In this document: positions 43,883-56,019 of the stretch, one piece after another
Layout: every line of letters starts with the position of its first letter
Position numbering within the stretch: the stretch's first letter is position 1
From: Mycolicibacterium hodleri
GTDB lineage: Bacteria > Actinomycetota > Actinomycetes > Mycobacteriales > Mycobacteriaceae
Direction: 5' to 3'
Length of the DNA: 64,000 nucleotides
Assembly: GCF_025822245.1 (NCBI RefSeq)
Contig: NZ_JACKTL010000026.1
Span: forward strand, 62,001 to 126,000
Program-made: the position numbers and the translations under genes
The notes under the pieces: generated by a model
Databases searched by the model: none
What the model was told of the DNA's origin: nothing
Seen by the model: only the letters and a program-made list of their open reading frames with translations

Positions 43883-44428
43883 ATGTCGAAAGCTCGCGCC
43901 GTGGTCGGCGTCCTGCTGGCCGCCGGGGCGGGAAGTCGCTACGGCATGCCGAAAGTGCTTGTCGGACAGGGTCAATGGTTGCGCATCGCGGTCGGCGCGC
44001 TGGCGGGCGGTGGATGTGACGACGTGGTGGTGGTCTTGGGCGCCGCGGTGGTCGACGTGCCACCGCCGAGCCGCGCGGTGGTGGCCGAGGACTGGGCGGC
44101 CGGAATGAGTGCGTCGCTGCGCACCGGGCTGGGCGCCGCGGGCGACGCCGACCTGGCCGTTCTGCACCTGGTCGACACCCCCGACGTGGGCGCCGACGTG
44201 GTCAGACGCGTCCTTTCGGCGGCAACGGATTCGGAGCCAGGGCTGGCCCGCGCGACCTACGGCGGCCGTCCTGGTCACCCCGTGGTGATCGCGCGGCGGC
44301 ACTGGGCCGCGCTGTCGGCGACGCTGCACGGCGACGAGGGAGCCCGCACCTTCCTCAGGGGCACGCCGGGCGTCGTCCTCGTCGAGTGCGGCGACCTCGC
44401 GACCGGGGCCGACGTCGACGAGCCGTAG
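43883..44428 (+). CDS. MocA-like molybdenum cofactor cytidylyltransferase
   Basis: A 181-residue MobA-like nucleotidyltransferase. VVGVLLAAGAGSRYGMPKVL is the nucleotide-binding loop (LAAGxGxRxGxPK); DWAAGMSASLRTGL and LVDTPDVGADVV (in place of LADQP) follow, then YGGRPGHPVVIARRHW. MocA makes molybdopterin cytosine dinucleotide, used by xanthine dehydrogenase-family enzymes, which fits the xdh genes nearby. It diverges from the permease gene across 33 bp. The Asp in the LVDTP motif is shifted relative to the usual DQP, so substrate preference is unsure. Confidence 0.85.
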   Translation: MSKARAVVGVLLAAGAGSRYGMPKVLVGQGQWLRIAVGALAGGGCDDVVVVLGAAVVDVPPPSRAVVAEDWAAGMSASLRTGLGAAGDADLAVLHLVDTPDVGADVVRRVLSAATDSEPGLARATYGGRPGHPVVIARRHWAALSATLHGDEGARTFLRGTPGVVLVECGDLATGADVDEP

Positions 44429-44538
44429 AACGGAGGTGGTATACACCTCGTAACGCAAAACTGGGGAGTTCTGCGGACGGTCGCCGACACCGGCTTCCGG
44501 GGGGCTGGCGCTTGACGGCGTCATGGCAAGGGGGGCGT

Positions 44539-44892
44539 GTGGCCACGAGCAAGAAGAAGACAACCGGGTCGGTCGACGCCCTGGACGGCACGACCGCCGA
44601 CGAGACCGTCCACTTCGGTCTCGACGGTCAGATGTATTCGATCGAGCTGTCGGCGGACAACGCCGCCGAGCTCCGCCGGATCGTCGGCGAATGGGCCGAA
44701 TGCGGGCGACGGGTGCGGGCCGCGCAGCGACGGCACCTGGCCCGCGTCGACCCGTGGCGAAAGCAGGTCAGCGGTCAGGAGCGCATTCAGATCCGGGAAT
44801 GGTGCCACGACAACGGCTATCGCGTCGGCAGCCGCGGGCCGCTGCCGTTCGACGCGGTGGACGCCTTCCGGACCGCGAACTCGGTGGGCTAG
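44539..44892 (+). CDS. Lsr2-family nucleoid-associated protein
   Basis: A 117-residue Lsr2 paralogue. The N-terminal dimerisation part has [20 protein letters not shown] and the C-terminal DNA-binding domain has [25 protein letters not shown]. The AT-hook-like RGR of classical Lsr2 reads RGP here. GTG 44539 follows AAGGGGGG. Upstream (44433-44449) is a small dyad GAGGTG-N5-CACCTC that may be an operator. It ends convergent with mdh, stops overlapping in CTAG. Lsr2 proteins silence AT-rich transferred DNA. Confidence 0.82.
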   Translation: MATSKKKTTGSVDALDGTTADETVHFGLDGQMYSIELSADNAAELRRIVGEWAECGRRVRAAQRRHLARVDPWRKQVSGQERIQIREWCHDNGYRVGSRGPLPFDAVDAFRTANSVG

Positions 44893-45914
44893 AGCAGACC
44901 GAGCGCGGCCACGGCCGCGCGTTCGGATTCGAGTTCGGCCACCGACGCGTCGATGCGCTGCCGGGAGAAGTCGTTGATCTCGAGGCCCTCGACGATCTGC
45001 CACACGCCGTCGACCGCGCGCACGGGCAGCGACGCCACGACACCCTCGGGGATGCCGTACACGCCCGGTGAGGGAAGCGCCACGGACGTCCAATCGTCGG
45101 CGTCGGTGCCGTCGACCCAGTCACGGACGTGGTCGATGGCGGCGTTGGCTGCCGACGCGGCCGACGACGTGCCGCGGGCTTCGATGATCGCGGTCCCGCG
45201 CTTGGCGACGGTGGGGATGAATTCGGTTGTCAGCCACTCGGTGTCGGCAGCGAACTCGGCACCGGGTCGGCCGCCGACGACGGCGTGGAAGACGTCGGGG
45301 TACATGGTCGGGGAGTGGTTGCCCCACACCGTCACCCGTGAGACGTCGGTGACGTGGACGCCCGCGTGCGCGGCGAGCGCGGCGACGGCGCGGTTGTGGT
45401 CGAGACGCGTCAGTGCGGTGAACCGTTCCGCCGGGACGTCGGGTGCGTGGGCGGATGCGACGAGGGCATTGGTGTTGGCCGGGTTGCCGACCACCACGAT
45501 CCGGACGTCGGACGACGCGCCCGCGTTGATCGCCCGCCCCGCGTCGGCGAAGATCGCGGCGTTGGCAGCCAGCAGGTCGGCGCGCTCCATGCCCTTGCTG
45601 CGGGGCTTGGCGCCGACCAGCAAGGCGACGTCGACCCCGTCGAAGGCACGGACGGGATCGTCGTGGATCTCGACGTCGGTCAGCAGGTCGAAGGCGCTGT
45701 CGACGAGTTCCATCACCACGCCCTCGGCCGCCCGCATCGCCGAGGGTAATTCCAGCAGCCGAATAGTCACCGGCACCCCGCGGCCGAGCAGGGCGCCGGC
45801 ACCGATGCGGAAGAGGGCGGCGTAGCCGATCTGGCCGGCGGCACCGGTGACCGTGACGACCTTCGGGCGGGCGGAGCTGGGTGGGTGAATGTTCGGGCGG
45901 GCGGAGCTGGTCAC
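44889..45914 (-). CDS. mdh: Malate dehydrogenase
   Basis: A 341-residue MDH of the cytosolic type found in mycobacteria. NAD motif [31 protein letters not shown] (substrate Arg loop), [27 protein letters not shown] and catalytic His in [14 protein letters not shown]. The N-terminus is about 10 residues longer than expected because a 30-bp unit is duplicated (SSARP...SSARP). It overlaps the small gene upstream by GTGA. It interconverts malate and oxaloacetate in the TCA cycle. Confidence 0.94.
   Translation of the reverse strand: MTSSARPNIHPPSSARPKVVTVTGAAGQIGYAALFRIGAGALLGRGVPVTIRLLELPSAMRAAEGVVMELVDSAFDLLTDVEIHDDPVRAFDGVDVALLVGAKPRSKGMERADLLAANAAIFADAGRAINAGASSDVRIVVVGNPANTNALVASAHAPDVPAERFTALTRLDHNRAVAALAAHAGVHVTDVSRVTVWGNHSPTMYPDVFHAVVGGRPGAEFAADTEWLTTEFIPTVAKRGTAIIEARGTSSAASAANAAIDHVRDWVDGTDADDWTSVALPSPGVYGIPEGVVASLPVRAVDGVWQIVEGLEINDFSRQRIDASVAELESERAAVAALGLL
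45862..45910. repeat. Tandem 19-bp direct repeat inside the 5' end of mdh
   Basis: TTCGGGCGGGCGGAGCTGG occurs at 45862-45880 and 45892-45910, exactly 30 bp apart, coding SSARP twice. It keeps the reading frame and lengthens the protein's N-terminus. Confidence 0.8.
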
Positions 45915-46243
45915 GTGTGCACCCGGATGTTGAGTATCTCGGAGGCGTAGCGGCGCACGGTGTCCTCGGACATTGCCGCCGCGTCTTCGTGGCCGGGCCG
46001 CGCCCTGCTCTGCATGAACCCGGTCTTCGGATTCAGCGTGATCTCGGCGAGCAGTTCACCGGTCGAGGGTTCGCACACCGCCCAGGTGTACATGCTGTCG
46101 TCGGCCCAGCCGTCCGCGGCGTCGTGGACGTAGTCGAGGTCGGTCTCGCCGAGGTCAGCGAGCTCGGGACGATCGTCGACGCGGTCGTCGTAGCGCAGCC
46201 CGCGCAGATACCACGTGCCGTTGTTGATTTCGACGGGTTCCAT
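45911..46243 (-). CDS. Conserved mycobacterial protein of unknown function
   Basis: A 110-residue protein I do not assign to a characterised family. It has an aromatic/acidic N-terminal half ([36 protein letters not shown]), a central [20 protein letters not shown] resembling the strand region of a GNAT-type fold, and a C-terminal helix. Net charge is strongly acidic. ATG 46243; it overlaps mdh by GTGA, so it may be expressed with it. No signal or membrane segment. Confidence 0.7.
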   Translation of the reverse strand: MEPVEINNGTWYLRGLRYDDRVDDRPELADLGETDLDYVHDAADGWADDSMYTWAVCEPSTGELLAEITLNPKTGFMQSRARPGHEDAAAMSEDTVRRYASEILNIRVHT

Positions 46244-46257
46244 GATGGTCAACCGGT

Positions 46258-46314
46258 CGAGTGGCCACTTACTGCGCGCACATCGCGAAAGTGCGTGCGG
46301 CAAGTGGCCACTCG
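46258..46314. repeat. Long imperfect inverted repeat after accA3
   Basis: Arms 46258-46281 (starting CGAGTGGCCACTT) and 46291-46314 pair over 24 positions with three mismatches or wobbles around a 9-nt loop. It begins 9 bp after the accA3 stop. It resembles the 29366 hairpin in size and position and may be a terminator or dispersed element. Confidence 0.75.
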
Positions 46315-46322
46315 GCGGGTCC

Positions 46323-48379
<2,057 letters not shown>

Positions 48380-48795
48380 CTAGGGCGCGCTCAGCCGACG
48401 CTTGATGCGAGTGAGCATGGCCGACATGCCTCGCAGGCGCAGTGGACTGATCAGCTTGGCCAGGCCGAGTTCGGCATAGAAGTCGTCGGGCACGGCGAGG
48501 ATTTCGTCGGCCGAGTGCTCGTCGAGGCCCGCGGACAGGATCGCCGCGAAGCCGCGGGTGGTCGGCGCCTCGGCGGGGGCGCTGAAGTACAGCCGGACGC
48601 GGTCACGGTCGGAGGCGTCGACGTGGAGGAACAACGGCGACTGGCACTCCGGCACCGGTTCCATGGCGGCCTCTTCGAGGTCGGCCGGGATGGGCGGCAA
48701 CTCGTTGGCGAACTCCAGCAGTAGCTGCAGTTTGTCTTGGCCCTGCATCTCCGCGAAGTCGGATACCACCTCGGCGAGTGCGGCCGGCATGGCAC

Positions 48796-48799
<4 letters not shown>
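48380..48799 (-). CDS. sufE: SufE-like cysteine desulfurase accessory protein
   Basis: A 139-residue SufE protein. [15 protein letters not shown], then the Cys loop [14 protein letters not shown] (Cys51 receives persulfide sulfur), then [21 protein letters not shown]. It activates a cysteine desulfurase for Fe-S assembly. ATG 48799 overlaps the sseA stop by 4 bases. The sseA-sufE pairing matches the mycobacterial order. Confidence 0.92.
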
Positions 48800-49692
<893 letters not shown>

Positions 49693-49723
49693 CCCTAGAG
49701 CCTACTTGCTCGCCCCGGGCGGG

Positions 49724-49945
49724 TCAGACCCTCAGTGCCGACGGGTGGGACCGATACCACGACACCGTGTCGCGAATGCCGTCGCGCAGCGAGATCGTCG
49801 GCTGCCAGCCGCTCGTGCGCAGGGTGTCGACGTCGAGCAATGTGCGTGGCATGCCATCCGGCTTGGAGCTGTCCCGGTCGACGCGGCCGGTGTATCCGGT
49901 TGCCTCGGAGACCCTTTCGACGATCCCGGCGATGATTTGGGCGCG
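49724..49945 (-). pseudogene. C-terminal remnant of a GDP-L-fucose synthase (Fcl/WcaG-like)
   Basis: On the bottom strand the frame ending at TGA 49724-49726 reads TGYTGRVDRDSSKPDGMPRT, LLDVDTLRTSGWQPTISLRD and GIRDTVSWYRSHP, the typical end of GDP-4-keto-6-deoxymannose epimerase/reductases. An in-frame stop occurs about 18 nt upstream of the match and no start exists; about three-quarters of the gene is missing. It is a relic of a deoxysugar gene, near the intact GMD-like genes at 52756 and 53789. Confidence 0.8.
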
Positions 49946-49976
49946 GCCGCATCACGGCCCATCCATCGGAATGTGC

Positions 49977-50630
49977 TCAGTCGGTAAGGGGGTTGGCCGC
50001 CCACAGGTCGGAGACCGACACGCCGACGCGCTCCAACAAGGTCCTGGTCAACGGAAGTCCGATGCCGATCACCGCGGACGGATCGCCGTCGACGCCGTCG
50101 ACGAACCACCCGCCGAGGCCGTCGAGGGTGAAGCCGCCTGCGACGGCGGTGGGTTCACCGCTACGCGCGTACGCATCGAGGTCCGCCGCCGACGGGCGAC
50201 CAAACCGGACGGTGGTCACGGCGTGCGCTGCCGCCCTGTTCTCGATCCTGTTGCCGCTCACGCGAAGTACGCAGTGTCCCGTGAACAACTCGCCCGATCG
50301 GCCCGCCATCGCCTGCCAGCCCTGGACCGCCGCGGCTTCGGTGGCGGGTTTGCCCCACAGCCGCCCGTCGCGGTAGAGCATCGAATCACAGCCGATCACA
50401 ACGCAATCCGCGCCCACCTCGGCGTCGAGCGCGTGAGCGACGGCCTCGGCCTTGGCGGTCGCCAACGCCGTCGTCACCTCGCCCGGGCCTGCGCCGTCGG
50501 GGAGGGCCGCCACCAAGGCGTCTTCGTCCACCCCGGACACCAGCACGACGGGGTCCATGCCTGCGCCACGGAGCACCTTGCGGCGGCCGGGGGATGCGGA
50601 CGCCAGGACGAGCCGCGTCGAACCCGTCAC
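49977..50630 (-). CDS. Maf-like nucleotide pyrophosphatase
   Basis: A 217-residue Maf protein. [19 protein letters not shown] is the N-terminal motif; [30 protein letters not shown] and [20 protein letters not shown] are characteristic. Maf enzymes hydrolyse modified or canonical NTPs. GTG 50630 shares a base with the accE stop (TAGTG). It is part of the mycobacterial sseA-maf-accE-accD5 order, with the fcl relic inserted downstream. Confidence 0.92.
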   Translation of the reverse strand: MTGSTRLVLASASPGRRKVLRGAGMDPVVLVSGVDEDALVAALPDGAGPGEVTTALATAKAEAVAHALDAEVGADCVVIGCDSMLYRDGRLWGKPATEAAAVQGWQAMAGRSGELFTGHCVLRVSGNRIENRAAAHAVTTVRFGRPSAADLDAYARSGEPTAVAGGFTLDGLGGWFVDGVDGDPSAVIGIGLPLTRTLLERVGVSVSDLWAANPLTD

Positions 50631-50911
50631 TAGCGTCGGAGGTGCGAGCGTTCCAACTGCGTGATCCGCTGCCAGCTGATGAGCGAGTAACGCAACTGGT
50701 CCACCGGAAGTCCCCACCGGTTGAGTTCCTGCGGGCCCGGCTCGGCGGAACCGCCACCACTGCCGGCGAGCACCGTGACCAGCGCGGCGAGTTCCTCGTC
50801 GCTGGGATTGCCCTTGAGGATCTTGATCTCGGGAACCGACGTCACGACGGGCGCGTCGATGGTCAGGTCGTCGGGATCGGAGACTTCGGTGATGTCGACG
50901 TCTTGTGACAC
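50630..50911 (-). CDS. accE: Acyl-CoA carboxylase epsilon subunit
   Basis: A 93-residue protein: acidic N-terminus ([15 protein letters not shown]) and the epsilon signature [20 protein letters not shown], then [18 protein letters not shown]. Epsilon subunits stimulate the AccA3-AccD5 complex in actinobacteria. It is shorter than the M. tuberculosis AccE5 I recall, lacking a long low-complexity front. It lies 32 bp after accD5 and couples to maf. Confidence 0.88.
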   Translation of the reverse strand: MSQDVDITEVSDPDDLTIDAPVVTSVPEIKILKGNPSDEELAALVTVLAGSGGGSAEPGPQELNRWGLPVDQLRYSLISWQRITQLERSHLRR

Positions 50912-50943
50912 GAGTGTTCCGTTCGTCGGGGAAGGAGAGCGGA

Positions 50944-52581
50944 TCAGAGCGGGATGTTGCCGTGCTTCTTGGGCGGCAACTGCACGATCTTGCGTTCCAG
51001 CAGGCGCAACGCGGCGGAGATGTAGCCGCGGGTGTGCGACGGCGGGATGACCGCGTCGACGTACCCGCGCTCGGCGGCCACGTAGGGATTGACGAGGGTG
51101 TCCTCGTAGTCCTGCTGCAGCTCGAGGCGCAGCGAGTCGACGTCCTTGCCCTCCGTGGCGGCCTCCTTGAGCTGAGACCGGTAGACGAACCCGACGGCAC
51201 CCGAGGCGCCCATCACGGCGATCTGCGCCGTCGGCCATGCCACGTTGACGTCGCAGCCCATGTCCTTGCTGCCCATCACGCAGTAGGCACCGCCGTAGGC
51301 CTTGCGGGTGATGACGGTGATCTTCGCGACGGTGGCCTCGCCGTAGGCGTACAGAAGCTTCGCGCCGCGCCGGATGATGCCGTTGAACTCCTGGTCGGTG
51401 CCGGGCAGGAAGCCCGGGACGTCGACCAACATGATGATCGGGATGTTGAAGCAATCGCAGGTGCGAACGAACCGGGCGGCCTTCTCGGAGGCGTTGATGT
51501 CGAGGCAGCCGGCGAACACGGTGGGCTGGTTGGCCACGATGCCCACGGTGCGGCCGTCGACCCGCCCGAATCCGACGACGATGTTGCCTGCGTAACCGGC
51601 TTGCACCTCGAGGAATTCGTCGTCGTCGAGGATGCGCGTGATGACCTCGTGCATGTCGTACGGCTGGTTGGGCGAGTCGGGGATCAAGGTGTCGAGCTCG
51701 AGGTCCTCGTCGGTGAGGTTGTCCTCGATGGCGCCGGGATGCGGCGGCGCCGGGTAGCGCGGCGGCTCGGAGGCGCTGTTGGGCGGCAGGTAGCTCAGCA
51801 GGTCACGGACGTACTCGAAGGCGTCCTGCTCGCCGGAGGCGACGTAGTGGGCGGTGCCGGACTTGGCCATGTGGGTGTGGGCTCCGCCCAGTTCCTCCAT
51901 GGTCACTTCCTCGCCGGTGACCGTCTTGATGACGTCGGGGCCGGTGATGAACATCTGGCTGGTCTGGTCGACCATGATCACGAAGTCGGTCAACGCGGGG
52001 GAGTACACGTGTCCGCCGGCCGCGGCACCCATGATCAGCGAGATCTGAGGGATGACACCCGAAGCCAGAATGTTGTTGCGAAAGATCTTGCTGTACAAGC
52101 CAAGTGAGACCACGCCCTCTTGGATGCGCGCGCCGGCTCCGTCGTTGATGCCGATCAGCGGACGGCCGGTCTTGAGGGCCAGCTCCTGGACCTTGACGAT
52201 CTTCTCGCCGTAGACCTCGCCGAGGCTGCCGCCGAAGACGGTGGCGTCCTGGCTGAAGATGCAGACGTCGCGACCGTCGATGGTGCCGTAGCCGGTGACC
52301 ACGCCGTCACCAACGGGACGGTTGGATTCGAGGCCGAAGTTGGTGCTGCGGTGCTTGGCCAGCGCGTCGAGCTCGACGAAGGTCCCCTCGTCCATCAGCG
52401 CGTAGATGCGCTCGCGAGCGGTCAGCTTGCCCTTGGCGTGAACCTTGTCGACGGCCGCCTCGCCCACCGGGTGCAGCGTCTCCTTGGTGCGCCTGCGGAG
52501 GTCGGCCAACTTGCCCGCCGAGGTGTGAATGTCGATCTCGGGTGCAGCAGCCGGGGCGGAGGGATCCGAAACGCTCGTCAT
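50944..52581 (-). CDS. accD5: Propionyl/acetyl-CoA carboxylase beta subunit
   Basis: A 545-residue carboxyltransferase. N-lobe: [40 protein letters not shown]-lobe: [40 protein letters not shown]. The oxyanion-hole glycine/alanine pairs are intact. With AccA3 and AccE it makes methylmalonyl- and malonyl-CoA for lipid synthesis. The ATG has only a weak ribosome site. In the order I recall for M. tuberculosis it is followed outward by birA; here the polysaccharide locus takes that place. Confidence 0.95.
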   Translation of the reverse strand: MTSVSDPSAPAAAPEIDIHTSAGKLADLRRRTKETLHPVGEAAVDKVHAKGKLTARERIYALMDEGTFVELDALAKHRSTNFGLESNRPVGDGVVTGYGTIDGRDVCIFSQDATVFGGSLGEVYGEKIVKVQELALKTGRPLIGINDGAGARIQEGVVSLGLYSKIFRNNILASGVIPQISLIMGAAAGGHVYSPALTDFVIMVDQTSQMFITGPDVIKTVTGEEVTMEELGGAHTHMAKSGTAHYVASGEQDAFEYVRDLLSYLPPNSASEPPRYPAPPHPGAIEDNLTDEDLELDTLIPDSPNQPYDMHEVITRILDDDEFLEVQAGYAGNIVVGFGRVDGRTVGIVANQPTVFAGCLDINASEKAARFVRTCDCFNIPIIMLVDVPGFLPGTDQEFNGIIRRGAKLLYAYGEATVAKITVITRKAYGGAYCVMGSKDMGCDVNVAWPTAQIAVMGASGAVGFVYRSQLKEAATEGKDVDSLRLELQQDYEDTLVNPYVAAERGYVDAVIPPSHTRGYISAALRLLERKIVQLPPKKHGNIPL

Positions 52582-52615
52582 GGTGCTCGATCGTAGCGAC
52601 AAGAGGGCCGGAACT

Positions 52616-52665
52616 CTTAAGCAGCCCTTAAACACGCCGCGCGGTCACGGCGTAGGGCCTTAAGG
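52616..52665. promoter_or_regulatory. TTAA boxes upstream of accD5
   Basis: CTTAAG (52616-52621), CTTAAA (52627-52632) and the palindrome CCTTAAGG (52658-52665) lie in the 174-bp region between accD5 and the first GMD-like gene. AT-rich boxes of this kind also precede accA3, hinting at shared control or at promoter elements. Confidence 0.35.
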
Positions 52666-52755
52666 ACAGATCCCGTCGAGCGTGCAACGATTCATCGCAG
52701 CGCATCTCGCCATGCGATTGGGCGCGGTTGTTCGAAGTCACGACGGAGGTAGCGA

Positions 52756-53781
52756 ATGGCATCGGTGTTGGGCGAGTCCGGCGCCCCGAAGAGGGCGTTG
52801 ATCACCGGCATCACCGGGCAGGACGGCATCTACCTGTCTGAGTTGCTGCTGTCCAAGGGCTACGAGGTCTACGGGTTGCTGCGGGGACAGAACAATCCCA
52901 AGGCGGCAATGCTGGAGGAAGTCCTGCCGAAGGTGCACGTCATCGCCGGGGACCTCTTGGACATGTCGAGCCTGATGCGGGCGATGACCATCGCGCAGCC
53001 CGACGAGGTCTACAACCTCGGCGCGGTCTCGTTCGTCGCCTACTCTTGGCAAAACGCGCGCCTGACCACCGACGTCACGGCTGGCGGCGTGCTGAGCATG
53101 CTGGAATCGGTGCGGCTATATCAGGAAGTGTCAGGCAAGCGCGTCCGGTTCTATCAGGCGTCGAGTTCAGAGATGTTCGGCAAGGTCCAACACGTTCCGC
53201 AGACCGAGTCGACGCTGTTGTGGCCGCGGTCGCCGTACGGCGTCGCCAAGGTGTACGGGCACTACCTGACGATCAACTATCGCGAGTCCTACGACATGCA
53301 CGCCAGTTCCGGGATTCTCTTCAACCACGAATCACCGCGCCGCGGTGTCGAATTCGTCACTCGCAAGGTGTCCCGCGCGGTGGCGCGGATATCACTGGGG
53401 TTGCAGGACACCCTTACCCTGGGCAATCTCGACGCGGAGCGCGACTGGGGTTTCGCCGGCGACTACGTGGAAGCCATGTACCTGATGCTGCAGCAGGACG
53501 TCGCCGACGACTACGTGATCGCCACCGGTGAGACGCATTCCATCTCCGAGCTTCTCGACGTCGCGTTCGCGACGGTCGGGATCGACGATTGGAAGCCGTA
53601 CGTGCTGACCGACGCGGCGCTGTTGCGCCCAGCCGAAGTCGATCGGTTGATTGGCGATGCGACGAAGGCGCGCAACGCCTTTGGGTGGGAACCCAAGGTG
53701 ACGTTCCAGAACCTCGTCGAGATGATGGTGCACAACGACCTCGCCCTGCAGTCCCGCGACGCAGGCCTCGCCGCGCCGTGA
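52756..53781 (+). CDS. GDP-mannose 4,6-dehydratase-like NAD-dependent epimerase/dehydratase
   Basis: A 341-residue extended SDR. NADP motif LITGITGQDGIYLSELLL, catalytic Ser-Ser-Glu in YQASSSEMFGKV, YxxxK in SPYGVAKVYGHYL, and NHESPRRGVEFVTRKVSRAVA, which is characteristic of GMD. It converts GDP-mannose to GDP-4-keto-6-deoxymannose. It is the first gene of a plus-strand glycan locus. Product fate (rhamnose, talose, fucose) depends on the reductase; the nearby fcl is broken. Confidence 0.88.
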   Translation: MASVLGESGAPKRALITGITGQDGIYLSELLLSKGYEVYGLLRGQNNPKAAMLEEVLPKVHVIAGDLLDMSSLMRAMTIAQPDEVYNLGAVSFVAYSWQNARLTTDVTAGGVLSMLESVRLYQEVSGKRVRFYQASSSEMFGKVQHVPQTESTLLWPRSPYGVAKVYGHYLTINYRESYDMHASSGILFNHESPRRGVEFVTRKVSRAVARISLGLQDTLTLGNLDAERDWGFAGDYVEAMYLMLQQDVADDYVIATGETHSISELLDVAFATVGIDDWKPYVLTDAALLRPAEVDRLIGDATKARNAFGWEPKVTFQNLVEMMVHNDLALQSRDAGLAAP

Positions 53782-53788
53782 TGCGTTG

Positions 53789-54769
53789 ATGCACCCGGAC
53801 CAGCCCATGAAGGTCGCACTCGTCACCGGCGTCACCGGCCAGGATGGCTACTACCTGTCGCGGCTGTTGGGCGACTCCGGGGTGGCCGTTCACGGAGTCG
53901 TCGGACCCAACGAGGGGCCACAGTCGGTCGCGATACCGGAGGTCACGGCGCACGCCGCCAACCTGACCGACGGCGACGCCGTGCTCGACCTGGTCACGAA
54001 GGTCTCGCCCGACTACGTCTTCCACTTGGCTGGAGTCTCGTCGGTGGCGCTGTCGTGGGACCGGCCGGTCTACACGGCCGACGTGAACGCCGTCTCCACG
54101 ACCGCATTGCTGGACGCCTGCCTCAAGGTGCAGGACGCGACGGGCCGCAGCATCGCCGTGGTGAACGCCTCGAGCGCGGAGATCTTCGCCGGGTCGGCGG
54201 GCTCGCGTCAGACCGAGGACACGCCCGTGCGACCGACGTCCCCGTACGGGGTGTCCAAGGCGATGGGCCACATGATGTGCCACGTCTACCGCGACAGGGG
54301 ATTGCAAGCGTCCAACGCCATCCTCTTCAATCACGAATCTCCGCGGCGGCCAACGTCTTTCGTGACACGAAAGATAACCGCCGCCGTGGCAGCGATTTCC
54401 CGGGGCGAGCAGAGCTCGGTCAGGTTGGGCAACATCGCGGTGCGGCGAGACTGGGGCTGGGCGCCGGACTACGTCGATGCGATGTTCCGCATGGCCACGC
54501 ACGAAACGGGCGACGACTTCGTCGTCGCGACCGGTGTCGACCATTCCATCGCCGACTTCGCCGCCGCCGCGTTTGCCTCCGTGGGCATCACGGATTGGCA
54601 GACGAAGGTGGACGTGGACGCCGACCTGATCCGGCCCGCGGACGTCGACGTCATGGTCGGAGATGCGACCAAGGCCGCAACCGTGCTGGGCTGGCGCACG
54701 ACGAAGTCATTCGACCAAATCGTGGCAGCCATGGTCGAGTCCGACTTGGGACGGGAGCAGCCATCGTGA
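53789..54769 (+). CDS. Second GMD-like SDR (dehydratase or 4-keto reductase)
   Basis: A 326-residue paralogue of the preceding protein: VTGVTGQDGYYLSRLLG, VVNASSAEIFAGS, SPYGVSKAMGHMMC and NHESPRRPTSFVTRKI. Divergence at the active site (SSAEI instead of SSSEM) suggests a different step, for example a GDP-4-keto-6-deoxymannose reductase giving GDP-rhamnose or talose. ATG 53807 (MKVALVTG) is an alternative start. It overlaps the next glycosyltransferase by GTGA. Confidence 0.82.
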   Translation: MHPDQPMKVALVTGVTGQDGYYLSRLLGDSGVAVHGVVGPNEGPQSVAIPEVTAHAANLTDGDAVLDLVTKVSPDYVFHLAGVSSVALSWDRPVYTADVNAVSTTALLDACLKVQDATGRSIAVVNASSAEIFAGSAGSRQTEDTPVRPTSPYGVSKAMGHMMCHVYRDRGLQASNAILFNHESPRRPTSFVTRKITAAVAAISRGEQSSVRLGNIAVRRDWGWAPDYVDAMFRMATHETGDDFVVATGVDHSIADFAAAAFASVGITDWQTKVDVDADLIRPADVDVMVGDATKAATVLGWRTTKSFDQIVAAMVESDLGREQPS

Positions 54770-55887
54770 GTACGGACCTTTCTCAGACTCGGCTGGTCTA
54801 CATCGCGCCGAGGGTTGGCATCGGCGGCGTCGGAGATTTCGCGGAGGCGTTCGTCGACGCCGTTCGGCCGCACTTCGCCGACGTCGTCGAGTACCGCCAC
54901 GGCGGCCCCGGCGACGACAGCGTGTCGGACCTGCGTCGGCATGGCGCCGCGATCCGCAAGCTGGTGGCTGAGGCGCCGGGTGGGCGAGTGCTGGTGCACG
55001 CCGAACTGAGTGGAGGGGCCGTCGTCCCGTTCTGGGCGACGGCGAAACTGCCCGATCACGTCCCGGTGACGGCCACGATTCACGACCCGCCGCATCCGAT
55101 CTGGTGGCCTGCCCGGACGCGGTTCATGGCCCAGCACTGGCTGGTCAACCATGCCGTTCACTTCCCCTTCCGCAGGGTGTCCTACGCCGTCCAGCGAAAG
55201 TGGCTTCGAGCGACCACGCTGTTCGTCCTCACCGAGAGCGGCGCACAGTCCATCAGACCCGCCTATCCGCACGTTCGAGTGGTTCGGGTCCCACACCAGG
55301 TTGCCGATCGGCCCGACATCCGGCCGCCGGAGCAGCGACCACTCGCGATCGGTCTCTTCGGGCTGGTCTACCGCGGCAAGGGATTCGAGCAGATTGGCGC
55401 CCTCAGAAAACTGCTACCACCGGAGATCGCCATTCGCGTCGCCGGGCGCGGTACCGAGGACCTCCCTCGAGTCGAGGGGATCGACGTCGTCGGAGGCATC
55501 GAAGGTGACGCCGAGGACGCGTTCTTCGAGTCGGTTCGCGCCATCGTCATGCCGTACGGCAAGCGCTCGCCCTATGGCATGGGCTACCCCTCCTCGGCGG
55601 TGATGGCCCATGCCGTCGCCTACGGGACGCCGGTGATCTGCACCGACCACGGCGCGCTCGGTGATCTGGGGGAGGATGAAGGCGTCGTGGTGTTGCGCGG
55701 GCTGTCTCACGCACCGGACGACGTCGCTGCGGCGTTCGCGGACGCAGTGACGGCCCTCGTCGATGACGAAGCCAAGCTGGCGACCTTGGGTGAACAGGTG
55801 CTCGTCCAGCGAAAGGCGCGTTCGGCCGTGGAGATCGCCAAGGCGTTCACCACCGTGTGGTCGGAGTTGCTCGAGAGCTCGGGATGA
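54766..55887 (+). CDS. GT4-family glycosyltransferase
   Basis: A 373-residue GT-B protein. The N-terminal domain has VYIAPRVGIGGVGDFAEAFVD and ATIHDPPHPIWWP; the C-terminal donor-binding domain has FGLVYRGKGFEQIG, RVAGRGTEDL and MPYGKRSPYGMGYPSSAVMAHAVAYGTPV (variant of the ExxxxxxxE motif). It probably adds the deoxysugar or another residue to a lipid-linked acceptor at the cytoplasmic face. GTG start coupled to the SDR. Confidence 0.85.
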   Translation: MSTDLSQTRLVYIAPRVGIGGVGDFAEAFVDAVRPHFADVVEYRHGGPGDDSVSDLRRHGAAIRKLVAEAPGGRVLVHAELSGGAVVPFWATAKLPDHVPVTATIHDPPHPIWWPARTRFMAQHWLVNHAVHFPFRRVSYAVQRKWLRATTLFVLTESGAQSIRPAYPHVRVVRVPHQVADRPDIRPPEQRPLAIGLFGLVYRGKGFEQIGALRKLLPPEIAIRVAGRGTEDLPRVEGIDVVGGIEGDAEDAFFESVRAIVMPYGKRSPYGMGYPSSAVMAHAVAYGTPVICTDHGALGDLGEDEGVVVLRGLSHAPDDVAAAFADAVTALVDDEAKLATLGEQVLVQRKARSAVEIAKAFTTVWSELLESSG

Positions 55888-56019
55888 TCGGTCGACCGAC
55901 ACCTCTGGAGGGACACGACAGTCCTTGGTCTGGGTGATCCGGGCGGCAGGTGTGACGACGCGAACCAAGGGAGCGTCGCCGGACGCTACGGTGTCAGCAA
56001 ACAGAGACGGGAGCAATCA

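Noticed and set aside
41213..44428. A 1071-codon open frame on the top strand across the uricase-side genes
   Set aside because: It is antisense to the permease and OHCU decarboxylase genes and becomes real only in its last part, where it is the MocA-like gene (43883-44428). The rest is low-complexity Arg/Gly/Asp typical of antisense frames in GC-rich DNA.
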